This document shows, in pieces, positions 10,521 to 19,364 of a stretch of DNA of 64,000 nt. Below the pieces are notes generated by a model. That model saw only the letters and a list, made by a program, of their open reading frames with translations, was not told the DNA's origin and made no database searches. Source of the stretch: Nostoc sp. NIES-4103. Lineage in GTDB: Bacteria > Cyanobacteriota > Cyanobacteriia > Cyanobacteriales > Nostocaceae. Position 1 is the first letter of the stretch; each line of letters begins with the position of its first letter. The stretch is taken from positions 2,594,326 to 2,658,325 of the forward strand of contig NZ_AP018288.1 of assembly GCF_002368335.1 (NCBI RefSeq), given 5' to 3'. Made by a program: the position numbers and the translations under genes.

Positions 10521-13500
10521 TTAAACAACAACAAAATTACTTGCCGTCAGTGAAAGTCCAGCATCTAGCTGTGCAAATTGTACCTGACTAAACCCACCAC
10601 CAGTGCCATCTAAGTCAAAGTACAATGCACCTGTATTGCCATCATAGATAAATCGTTGGTCGCTATTGATTGCAGATACTCCCAGGTTAAATTGACTAGC
10701 TAAAAGTGAACCTGTTGATAAACCACCACCAAAACCATCAGCCGATACTTGAATCAGATCATAAGCAGTACTGAAGTCATCAAGGCTATCAATACCTTGG
10801 TTGTAACTGTTGAAACCAAAGCGATCGATGTCATCACCACCAATTAGGATATCATCGCCAGCACCACCAATGAGGGTGTCATCGCCATTGCCACCATTGA
10901 GGGTATTATTGCCTAAAGCGCCAGTAGCAAACAGATAATCATTGCCATCGCCGCCCAACAGCAGGTTATCGCCAAGTGAAATGCTAACATTCAAGTAATC
11001 ATCACCAGCGCCACCATCCAAAGTATTATTGCCTGACGTGGAGACATCCACAGTTACATAATATTCGTTGTAGTACTCGTCGTAGTAGCTGTAACTGTAG
11101 CTGGTGTTGCCAGAGGCAGAAAGAGAATCATTGCCATCGCCGCCAGAGAGTAAATTATTACCCCTTGAATAATTAGCACTCAATGAATCATTACCAGCGT
11201 CACCAACTAGGGTGTTATCGCCATTTGAAAGGCTAACATTCAACTGATCATTACCAGCGCCACCATCAAGGGTGTTATTGCCTGACGTGGAGAGATAAAC
11301 AATCTCATAAGGAGAATAGACCATAAAAGTCTGAACGTACTCTTCACCAGAAGCAGACAGATAATCATTGCCATCGCCCCCAGATAGCAAATTATCGCCT
11401 GTTGAAATGTCAGCATACAAACTATCGTCACCAATGCCACCGTCGAGGGTGTTATTGCCAGTGTAGTTTGAGTAATAACGATCATCGCTGAAGTAGGGGT
11501 CTTGGGAGTAGTAATAGCCAGAGGCAGAGAGATAATCATTGCCATCTTCCCCAGACAGTAAATTATTGCCTCTTGAATTGTTAGCACTTAAGGAATCATT
11601 ACCAGTGCCACCATTAAGGGTGCTGCTACCTGAAAAGTTAGCACTCAACAAATCGTCACTAGCGCCACCGTTGAGGGTGTTATTGCCACCTGAATTGTTA
11701 GCATACAAGTGATCGTCACCATCGCCACCATCAAGTAGGTTATTGCCTCTTGAAAAGGTAACATTCAACTGATCGTTACCAGCGCCACCATCTAAGGTAT
11801 TATTACCTGTCCCAGCTTGAAAAGTGTCATAAGTACTGTAATCGCTGTAAATCTGGACTCTGGAGGAAGAGGCGGAAAGAATATCATTGCCATCGCCCCC
11901 ATCGAGTAGATTATCGCCTGTTGATCCGTCAGCATACAAGCCATCGTCACCAGCGCCACCAATGAGTGTGTTATTGCCAGAGGCGGCATAGCCCGCTACA
12001 TAAGAGTAATAGTCCGTTAGATAGCTTGTGAAGTTGCCAGAGGCAGAAAGATAATCATTGCCATCGCCTCCATCAAGTAGATTATCGCCTGTTGAAATGT
12101 CAGCATACAAGCGATCGTCACCAGCACCACCGTTGAGGGTGTTATAACCTGATGAGGTGTAGACGCTAATGGTTACTAGCTCGGCGTACTCTATGTCTTG
12201 GAACCAGTCGCCAGAGGTAGAGAGAGTATCATTGCCATCGCCGCCATCAAGCAGATTATTGCCTGTTGAATAGTCAACATTTAATGAATCATCACCAGCG
12301 CCACCAATAAGTGTATTATCACCTGGCGAGGCATGAACATAGTTAAAATAGTGATATTCGGATATAACTAAGAAGTAGCCAGAGGCAGAGAGATAATCAT
12401 TGCCATCGCCTCCATTGAGCAAGTTATCACCTGTTGAATAGTCAGCATACAAGGAATCATCACCAGTGCCACCAATAAGTGTGTTATTACCAGAGGCAAC
12501 ATAGTTATAAGTATAGAGGTTTCCGTTGTCGTAATCGTATTCGTAGTAGTATTTACCAGATACAGTGATATTATCATTGTAGGCTGTACCTGTGACTTCT
12601 AATCTTTCGATATTCTGGTAGCTAACTTGATAGGTGGCTGAGGTAATGGAGCCAAAGTTAGCAGCATTGTAAGTTGAAGTGATTGCCTCACTAGCATTGC
12701 TGTAATCAACATTCAAGTAATCGTCACCTGTGCCGCCATCCACTGTTTGAGTTACTAAAGAAGCGGGGGCAGTAGATAGAGCGCTGGTATAAATACTGTC
12801 ATTGCCATCGCCGCCATCCAAGAGGTTATTACCGATTACATATCTGCTACTCAATGAATCGTTACCTGTTCCACCGTTAAGGCTGTTATTCCCTGCTGAA
12901 TAGTCAACATTCAACGAATCGTCACCAGCGCCACCAAGTAGCGTGTTATTGCCAGAAGGGGCATAGCCTAAATAAATATCACTCTGGGTAACTTCGCTGT
13001 AGTAGAAAGAGTAATAGCCAGAGGCAGAAAGATAATCATTGCCATCGCCACCATCTAGTAGATTGTCACCTGTTGAATTGTCAACATTCAACGAATCGTT
13101 ACCAGCGCCACCAACTAGTGTGTTATTGCCAGAAGCGGCAAAGCTGACATAGGTATCACTCTGGAGATAGTAATCGTAGTAGTATCTGAAATACCCAGAG
13201 GCAGAGAGATAATCATTACCATCACCACCATCAAGCAGATTATCACCTGTTGAATAGTCAATATACAATCTATCGTTACCAGTACCACCAAGTAGTGTGT
13301 TATTGCCAGAAGCAGCATAGCCGATATAGCCATAGCCGACAAAAGATGTAACATAGAAGCCAGAGGCGGAGAGATAATCATTGCCATCATCTCCATTAAG
13401 CAAGTTATCACCTCTTGAATAGTCAACATACAATCTATCGTCACCAGCGCCACCACTGAGTGTGTTATCACCAGAGGTGGCATTAACACCATAGCCTTCA

Positions 13501-14597
13501 TTCAAAATACTAGAGGCTGAGAGATAATCATTACCATCGCCGCCATCAAGCAGATTATCGCCTATTGAATAATCAGCCCGCAACCCGTCATTACCAGCGC
13601 CACCAAGTAGCGTGTTATTGCCAGAGGATATAAGATCAATGGAAAATGCATAATAGCTAGAGACAGAGAGATAATCATTACCATCGCCGCCATCAAGCAG
13701 ATTATCGCCTGTTGAACTATCAGCATCAAGTTGATCGTTCCCTGTTCCCCCTTTGAGTGTGTTATTACCACTGTAATAGGTAGAATAAAGAGTGTCATTT
13801 CCTGAACCGCCATCAAGAAGATTGTTTCCAGAAGAAATAGAAACATCTAAGTAGTCATCGCCAGCACCACCAAGTAGTGTGTTATTACCAGAGGTGGCAT
13901 TAACAGGATAGTTGTCATACAAAAAACCAGAGGCAGAAAGATAATCATTGCCATCGCCCCCATCTAGCAGATTATCCCCACCTGAAACGTCAACAGACAA
14001 GCGATCGTCACCAGCGCCACCATCAAGCAGATTCTTGCCATATGAAGATGCAACAATCAAGGAATCGTCACCAGCACCACCGCAGAGACTGTTATTTCCT
14101 TGGCTATCTTGGAGATAATCATTGCCATCGCCACCGTCAAGCTTGTCGTTTCCTGCACCTCCATAGATTGTGTCATTTCCAGCAAAACCTCTGATGCTGT
14201 CATTGCCATCTCCACCAGAAAGAATATTACTGCCAGAATTACCTATAATCCAGTTATTCAGTGCATTGCCGTTGCCGAAAATGGCTGTTGTGCCTGTGAG
14301 GGTGAGGTTTTCTGTGTAAGCACCTAACGTCCAGTCAACAGAAGATTTGACTGTATCATTACCGCCTGCATTACCACCCGAACCATTATCTTCACTGACA
14401 ATATCTCCACTGCTATCAACGATGTAAGTATCGTTACCTGATCCACCTTGCAAGGTATCATTGCCAGTGCCACCATCTAATGTGTCGTTTCCACTATCTC
14501 CAGAAATAAAGTCATTACCCCCTTTGCCTTTGATGTTGTCACTATAAATAGTGCCAATCAAGTTTTCTGGTTGATCAATACCAATGATAGTCGCCAT
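10521..14597 (-). CDS. RTX-type calcium-binding repeat protein (1358 aa)
   Basis: Almost the whole protein consists of RTX beta-roll nonapeptides (GGxGNDxL). After an N-terminal RTX region there is a family-typical segment with NDTYIVDS (about 57-64). Then come about 20 longer repeats of 40-70 residues, each alternating NTLxGGAGDDxLxVDYSTGDNLL with a Tyr/Ser-rich stretch beginning LSASG. The last 100 residues (DRFGF to LTASNFVVV) match the C-terminal part common in type I-secreted cyanobacterial calcium-binding proteins. No enzymatic domain is seen. The ATG is preceded on the coding strand by GGGAG six bases upstream, which supports this start. The gene is convergent with the other RTX gene. 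The role is probably extracellular, in a matrix, S-layer-like coat or adhesion, and this is inference. Confidence 0.85.
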   Translation of the reverse strand: MATIIGIDQPENLIGTIYSDNIKGKGGNDFISGDSGNDTLDGGTGNDTLQGGSGNDTYIVDSSGDIVSEDNGSGGNAGGNDTVKSSVDWTLGAYTENLTLTGTTAIFGNGNALNNWIIGNSGSNILSGGDGNDSIRGFAGNDTIYGGAGNDKLDGGDGNDYLQDSQGNNSLCGGAGDDSLIVASSYGKNLLDGGAGDDRLSVDVSGGDNLLDGGDGNDYLSASGFLYDNYPVNATSGNNTLLGGAGDDYLDVSISSGNNLLDGGSGNDTLYSTYYSGNNTLKGGTGNDQLDADSSTGDNLLDGGDGNDYLSVSSYYAFSIDLISSGNNTLLGGAGNDGLRADYSIGDNLLDGGDGNDYLSASSILNEGYGVNATSGDNTLSGGAGDDRLYVDYSRGDNLLNGDDGNDYLSASGFYVTSFVGYGYIGYAASGNNTLLGGTGNDRLYIDYSTGDNLLDGGDGNDYLSASGYFRYYYDYYLQSDTYVSFAASGNNTLVGGAGNDSLNVDNSTGDNLLDGGDGNDYLSASGYYSFYYSEVTQSDIYLGYAPSGNNTLLGGAGDDSLNVDYSAGNNSLNGGTGNDSLSSRYVIGNNLLDGGDGNDSIYTSALSTAPASLVTQTVDGGTGDDYLNVDYSNASEAITSTYNAANFGSITSATYQVSYQNIERLEVTGTAYNDNITVSGKYYYEYDYDNGNLYTYNYVASGNNTLIGGTGDDSLYADYSTGDNLLNGGDGNDYLSASGYFLVISEYHYFNYVHASPGDNTLIGGAGDDSLNVDYSTGNNLLDGGDGNDTLSTSGDWFQDIEYAELVTISVYTSSGYNTLNGGAGDDRLYADISTGDNLLDGGDGNDYLSASGNFTSYLTDYYSYVAGYAASGNNTLIGGAGDDGLYADGSTGDNLLDGGDGNDILSASSSRVQIYSDYSTYDTFQAGTGNNTLDGGAGNDQLNVTFSRGNNLLDGGDGDDHLYANNSGGNNTLNGGASDDLLSANFSGSSTLNGGTGNDSLSANNSRGNNLLSGEDGNDYLSASGYYYSQDPYFSDDRYYSNYTGNNTLDGGIGDDSLYADISTGDNLLSGGDGNDYLSASGEEYVQTFMVYSPYEIVYLSTSGNNTLDGGAGNDQLNVSLSNGDNTLVGDAGNDSLSANYSRGNNLLSGGDGNDSLSASGNTSYSYSYYDEYYNEYYVTVDVSTSGNNTLDGGAGDDYLNVSISLGDNLLLGGDGNDYLFATGALGNNTLNGGNGDDTLIGGAGDDILIGGDDIDRFGFNSYNQGIDSLDDFSTAYDLIQVSADGFGGGLSTGSLLASQFNLGVSAINSDQRFIYDGNTGALYFDLDGTGGGFSQVQFAQLDAGLSLTASNFVVV

Positions 14598-15442
14598 ATT
14601 TTTCTCCCATTTAATTTTGGAAAAGTTCGTTTTTTCAGCCTTTACCTCTCTGGTTTATCTATATCAATTCAGAGGCATGGACTCAGATGGAAAGGCTAAA
14701 AGTTGAATAGTTGATTATTAGCTTTCAGCCATTACTCGCTCATTTGTGTTACAACATTGGTTATTTTTAACCCTCGCAAAGTGCAATCTACATGGAACTG
14801 AAGTTTTTTTCCAGATTATTTGCGATACTAATATTCATACCAGTTTTATACCTAAAAATAATATTTGTGCAAAATCAAAAAAGTAGTAAGCATTACTAAT
14901 GTTTGATATTACCAGTAATAAAAGATTTATGATAGTGGTTAAAATTTAACAAAATATAAACCATTTAACTGAATATTTGCTCTTTGATTACTGAGCCTTG
15001 ATTCCAGGGTTTATGACCATCTTATAGTTCATATTTATATTTCACAAAAGAGAAATATACGTTTACATTTCCTACTATTTTCATTGGCAGTGGCGGGAAA
15101 AATCGTCTCTTGCAGACGAAGACGGCTGTTGGTCTACTTGGGGAGCTACCCCCGTAGTGAGACAGCGCAGTGAGATAGTGCCACAGAGGATCACCTATTC
15201 CCGCAAGGAGGCTCCCACTGAACCTGTACCCAGGTCAGTGGTGAGACGGCAGTTGCTACAAGTCGGGAAACCCGCCCAACGCACTGCCTCAGGAATTGTG
15301 GGTTAAAAACGAAACGTTCCCCGACCAATAGCAACCGCAGGTTGTTGAGGCAGAGGAAACAGTTGAGTTTTTAGCAAATAAACCTTTGATACAACACGAC
15401 TATTTTGATGTATTGTATTCATAGGTGATTAGGTAGCGCGTC
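14598..15442. other. AT-rich promoter region followed by structured left flank of the TnpB element
   Basis: 14598-15080 is A/T-rich DNA upstream of the RTX gene with no ORF. 15085-15360 changes abruptly to G/C-rich structured sequence. It contains a hairpin at 15216-15240 (one-base bulge), an 8-bp inverted repeat 15284-15291/15346-15353, and at 15250-15286 a 37-base segment matching 46650-46686 at 35 of 37 positions. The base-composition change suggests the inserted element begins near 15085. Confidence 0.5.
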
Positions 15443-16714
15443 ATGGAACAAGTATTGACGCTGGTTTGCAAACTCAACCCCTCTCAAAAGCAGGCAGAAG
15501 AAATCGAACTGGTACTGAAAGCTTGGAGTAATGCGTGTAACTACGCTAATGAAAAAGTTAAGCCCCAGATAACCAGTAAGATGACTATTCAAAATCTGGT
15601 TTATAACGAGATTCGTGCTTTGTTTGGATTGAGTGCAAATCTAGCTGTTCGCGCTTGTGCCAGGGTTGGGGCTAATCGCAAAACTGCCAAACAAAAAGAC
15701 AAGCAAGTTTTAACATTCAAGCCAACATCGGCTGATTATGATGCTAGGATTTTCTCATTTAGAGAAAAAGACTGGACTGTTAGTTTGACTTTAATGAACG
15801 GCAGGGAACATATCAAAATTGATACTGGCAATTATCAAAGAGGTAAATTAAAAGGCAGAAAACCAACATCAGCGCAGTTATGTAAACATCGTGATGGTAA
15901 CTACTACATCCACATTCAAATTAAAGACAAAACACCAGAACCAATTAAATCAAGTAATGTAATTGGCGTTGATTTTGGTAGTCGCGATATTGCTGTAACT
16001 AGCAACAGTGCTCAATGGGATGGAAAGCAAATCAACGATGTTAGAGACAAATTTTCCAGAGTGAGAGCATCTCTCCAGAAAAAAGCCACCAAAGGCACAA
16101 GGTCTACTCGCCGCAGGGCAAGGCAGATTTTGAAACGGCTGTCGGGCAAGGAGAGAAGATACCAGCAATGGCTAAACCACAACATTAGCAAGTCTATAAT
16201 TCAGGACGCATTAAAAAATAATGCAGCAGTGGCAATCGAAGACTTAACAGGCATTCGTGAAAGAACCAACCAAAAACCAACAAGTAAAACAGAACGTAGA
16301 CGTTCTAACTCTTGGTCTTTCTATCAGTTAAGGTCTTTTTTGGAATACAAAGGCATCCAATTTGGAGTAGAAATAATTGCTGTTCCTCCAGCTTGGACAA
16401 GTCAAACTTGCCATCAATGCCTACATATTGGACTGCGTTCTCACAAGCTTTTCAAATGTACTAATGAGGCTTGTTCTTGGAGTGGTGACGCTGATTTAAA
16501 CGCAGCAAAGAATATTGCTGCTATTGGGGCGAATCTTGTGAGCCACTCCGTTGCGGGGGTTCCTCCCGTTGAAGGAAGTGGCGAACCCGCAAGGGTAAAC
16601 TCGCCCAGAGGCTCGAACTGTTTATGCTGTGAACTCAGCGTGAATAGTTCAGGGCTACTAAAAGCCCACACTGTACCCGAAGCGGGTACAGTGTGGGTAG
16701 TTTACAAAGAGTAG
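15443..16714 (+). CDS. tnpB: IS200/IS605-type TnpB (RNA-guided nuclease / OrfB)
   Basis: This is a 423-residue TnpB. The RuvC-like catalytic triad appears intact: Asp in GVDFGSRD (about residue 176), Glu in AIEDL (about 268), and Asp in SGDADLNAA (about 350). A zinc ribbon with CHQC and KCTNEAC lies between the last two. Known TnpB proteins are RNA-guided DNA endonucleases that use a right-end transcript (omega RNA) and help retain the element. No TnpA (Y1 transposase) gene is nearby, so the element would need a partner supplied in trans to move. The C-terminal tail after about residue 365 is encoded by strongly structured DNA that probably doubles as guide RNA. The ATG gives the MEQVLTLVCKL start common in cyanobacterial copies. 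Confidence 0.92.
   Translation: MEQVLTLVCKLNPSQKQAEEIELVLKAWSNACNYANEKVKPQITSKMTIQNLVYNEIRALFGLSANLAVRACARVGANRKTAKQKDKQVLTFKPTSADYDARIFSFREKDWTVSLTLMNGREHIKIDTGNYQRGKLKGRKPTSAQLCKHRDGNYYIHIQIKDKTPEPIKSSNVIGVDFGSRDIAVTSNSAQWDGKQINDVRDKFSRVRASLQKKATKGTRSTRRRARQILKRLSGKERRYQQWLNHNISKSIIQDALKNNAAVAIEDLTGIRERTNQKPTSKTERRRSNSWSFYQLRSFLEYKGIQFGVEIIAVPPAWTSQTCHQCLHIGLRSHKLFKCTNEACSWSGDADLNAAKNIAAIGANLVSHSVAGVPPVEGSGEPARVNSPRGSNCLCCELSVNSSGLLKAHTVPEAGTVWVVYKE
16540..16705 (+). ncRNA. candidate omega RNA / right-end structured RNA of the TnpB element
   Basis: The 3' part of tnpB contains successive potential stem-loops, ending in a perfect 14-bp hairpin (16665-16678 with 16684-16697, loop of 5). In studied TnpB systems the guide scaffold overlaps the 3' end of the gene and ends at the element's right end, so this position fits. 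The exact 3' boundary is unknown. More inverted repeats follow to about 16890 (for example 16787-16796 with 16874-16885), so the element may extend that far. Confidence 0.35.
16665..16697 (+). repeat. perfect 14-bp hairpin at the tnpB 3' end
   Basis: The two arms, 16665-16678 and 16684-16697, are exact reverse complements with a GAAGC loop. It lies inside the last codons of tnpB. IS200/IS605 right ends carry sub-terminal hairpins of this kind. Confidence 0.7.
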
Positions 16715-17008
16715 CATCTCATGGCACTTGACAGCAGTCCGACGCCACTTGCGCTTTGTTTGTCGGCATAGCCAAACGCCAGACCGACAACGGAGGTGAG
16801 GCTCCTGGGTCGCTAACGACAAAAACCGCTCCTGTTGGGGGCTACCTCACCGCGCTACCTGACCACACGGTCGCCTCCCCGTTGTAGCAATTGGCTCCCT
16901 CATGCCCAAAAACTTATTAATTTTCTTTGTATAAATATTTTTTTAGATGTATATTATTAATAAATAGTCTCAAATACGTAAATCTACTTATATATAATTT
17001 TTATTAAT

Positions 17009-18931
17009 GTGGAGCAACTTCTGGAAGCAGTAGAAAAAATTCTGCAAGATAGACCTTTCGGATACATTCAGCGGTTTGTGCTGCACCAATCTTGGTTAGG
17101 CAAAACTTATGGTGAGATGGCGAATGGTTCAGGATACCGTAGTGAATATATCAAGGAAGTTGGCTCTCAGTTGTGGCACGACTTGTCCGAAGTACTAGGA
17201 CAAAGAGTCACTAAAAAGAACCTGCATTTAGTTTTGGGCAAATATCACCAAGATAGTACAGAGCTACATTCACATCAGCCTCAAGAGGAATTTATAACAG
17301 AATATAGAACAGAAAAAGTTTTTTTAGACTCATTCTTAACTAACAAAATGGACTTTCCCAACGGCCCTGTGCCCCTGGATTCTCCTTTTTACATCAATCG
17401 TCCTCCCCTGGAACAACTGATTTTTAATGAAATTATGCAACCTGGTTGCTTGCTGCGAATTAAAGCACCCAGGAAAATGGGGAAAAGTTCACTGCTCAAC
17501 CGCATGATTGCTCACGCTAAAAAGCAGGGTTGTCAAATTGTCTATTTAGACTTTCAAGAAGCTGATGAAGACATTTTTGGTTCGCTAGATAAATTTCTGC
17601 GTTGGTTCTGCGTTAATGTCGCTAGGCAGTTGAACCTTGTACCAAGTCTCGATGATTTTTGGGATGCAGAGATGGGCAGCAAGGTGAGCTGCAAAATCTA
17701 CTTTGAGGGTTACTTACTGCAATACGTAGAAAATAACCCCATAGTATTGGCTTTAAATGAAGTCAATCGCATTTTTGAACATCCCAACATTGCTCAAGAC
17801 TTCTTGCCAATGCTACGATTTTGGCACGAACAAGCAAAGCAGGATCAGACTTGGCAAAAACTGCGAATTGTGGTAGTTCACACAACAGAAATTTATATTC
17901 CCCTCCAGCTCAATCAATCTCCATTCAACGTGGGGGTGACAGTTTCACTGCCTCCGTTTACCTTAGAACAAGTACAGAGTTTGGCGCAGCGCTACGGACT
18001 AGACTGGGCAGCAAACACAGAAAAAGCCAAAGGTCTAGCATCCTTGCAAGCAATGATTGGAGGGCATCCTTATTTGGTGAACTTAGCTCTTTATCATCTG
18101 CGTCAAGGGAAAATGACGCTGGAGGAGTTATTACAGACAGCATCGACACCGACAGGAATCTACAGTCAGCATTTGCGAGAACTGTTGACGCTACTGCAAA
18201 AAGAACCACAATTAATGTCAGCTATGCAGCAGGTGGTGTTGGTTAATGAAACAGTAGAACTAGATGCGATCGCTGGCTATAAGCTTGAAAGTATGGGTTT
18301 AGTACAACTAGATGGCAATCAAGCCCGCGTCAGCTGCGAGTTATATCGCTTTTATTTTCATCAACAATTGGTAAAGCAAAATACTGGTAACGCTTTTGGG
18401 ACTACGGTTGCACACCAACCACAAAAATACTCACTTGTCAATACAACTGATACACTGCCTCAGTTCATCAATTTACAATACTTCAAACAATACCTAGAAA
18501 TGGAGTGGCCGCAGTGGAAAACATTGGCTGTCCCCCTATCTCTAATTGTGTGTGAAATTGACTACTTTCAGTTGTACAGTGAAACTCATGGGTATTTAGC
18601 TGCAAAAAATAACTTGCAGCGCATTGCCAGTACTATCCGCAACTGCCTGAAACATCAGGCTACTCTCATAGCACACTATGAACAGACAAAGTTTGCTGCT
18701 ATCTTGCCACAAGCAAACGCTGATATTGCCATTGGAATTGCAGAAAACATTCGCCAGAGCGTAAAAGCATTAGCGATCGCTCACGCTAATTCTCAACTTG
18801 ATCCGCTTCCTACTCCCATTTTCAGTGTTAGTTTAGGAATTGCAAGTGTAAAACCTAGCTATGAAAATTCACCAAGTATGTTGATTGCTGCTGCTGAAGA
18901 AGCACTTGTGCAATCGAAAAAAAAGGAGTAG
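17009..18931 (+). CDS. vMAP-type HTH / AAA-like ATPase / degenerate GGDEF protein
   Basis: This 640-residue protein begins at a GTG. Residues 1-75 resemble the small helix-turn-helix adaptor found at the N-terminus of cyanobacterial vWA-MoxR-associated (vMAP) and related ATPase proteins. Residues about 110-450 form an AAA-like (AAA_35-type) domain with the P-loop variant APRKMGKSS near 150-160. Residues about 490-640 align with GGDEF domains (LIVCEIDYFQLY, SVSLGIAS), but the catalytic GGEEF is replaced by EQTKF and the RxxD inhibitory site is missing, so diguanylate cyclase activity is unlikely. The domain may instead bind a nucleotide or a protein partner. No neighbouring gene is close enough to suggest an operon. 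The role is unknown, probably regulatory. Confidence 0.75.
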   Translation: MEQLLEAVEKILQDRPFGYIQRFVLHQSWLGKTYGEMANGSGYRSEYIKEVGSQLWHDLSEVLGQRVTKKNLHLVLGKYHQDSTELHSHQPQEEFITEYRTEKVFLDSFLTNKMDFPNGPVPLDSPFYINRPPLEQLIFNEIMQPGCLLRIKAPRKMGKSSLLNRMIAHAKKQGCQIVYLDFQEADEDIFGSLDKFLRWFCVNVARQLNLVPSLDDFWDAEMGSKVSCKIYFEGYLLQYVENNPIVLALNEVNRIFEHPNIAQDFLPMLRFWHEQAKQDQTWQKLRIVVVHTTEIYIPLQLNQSPFNVGVTVSLPPFTLEQVQSLAQRYGLDWAANTEKAKGLASLQAMIGGHPYLVNLALYHLRQGKMTLEELLQTASTPTGIYSQHLRELLTLLQKEPQLMSAMQQVVLVNETVELDAIAGYKLESMGLVQLDGNQARVSCELYRFYFHQQLVKQNTGNAFGTTVAHQPQKYSLVNTTDTLPQFINLQYFKQYLEMEWPQWKTLAVPLSLIVCEIDYFQLYSETHGYLAAKNNLQRIASTIRNCLKHQATLIAHYEQTKFAAILPQANADIAIGIAENIRQSVKALAIAHANSQLDPLPTPIFSVSLGIASVKPSYENSPSMLIAAAEEALVQSKKKE

Positions 18932-19364
18932 AAATACTTCTTAATCAAATAAGGGACTTTGATTCTAAAAAATATTCCATCGTGCCCACAAGCTCTTAAA
19001 GGCAGAGGAGGAAGAATTATATAATTGTCTTTCCTCTCAAAAGAGAATAATTTAATTTTTGGAAGTTCCTAAACAAGACAAACATTCTTCTTTGCTGCAC
19101 TTTGTATTTGTCAGTTGCTCATGGGGTTTCCCCATGAGCAACTGGTGTCTGCCTATACTGATTTGAAGCTACTGCCTTCCTCAAGAAAAGAAAGAAAAGT
19201 TTTCATGAAGCCTGGGAAACTTTTAGATAAAAAGCCATATTTTTAGAAATAATTGAGTAGGTGGATATAATGAAATGGAAAATACCAGCTATAGTAATCC
19301 ACTGTATTTGCCCTGTTTTACCTGCTGCTTTCTACTTTCTACTTACCAAATAAATTCTAAATAA
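18932..19364. other. intergenic region with a perfect palindrome
   Basis: There is no gene here. Positions 19112-19126 and 19130-19144 form a perfect 15-bp inverted repeat with a TTT loop. It belongs to the family of short palindromes that start CAGTYGCT and are seen elsewhere in the window. The rest is A/T-rich leader of the next gene. Confidence 0.6.

Noticed and set aside
8651..13846. Many Met/Ile/Thr-rich frames inside the RTX genes
   Set aside because: These are alternate-frame shadows of the GGxGNDxLx repeat codons.
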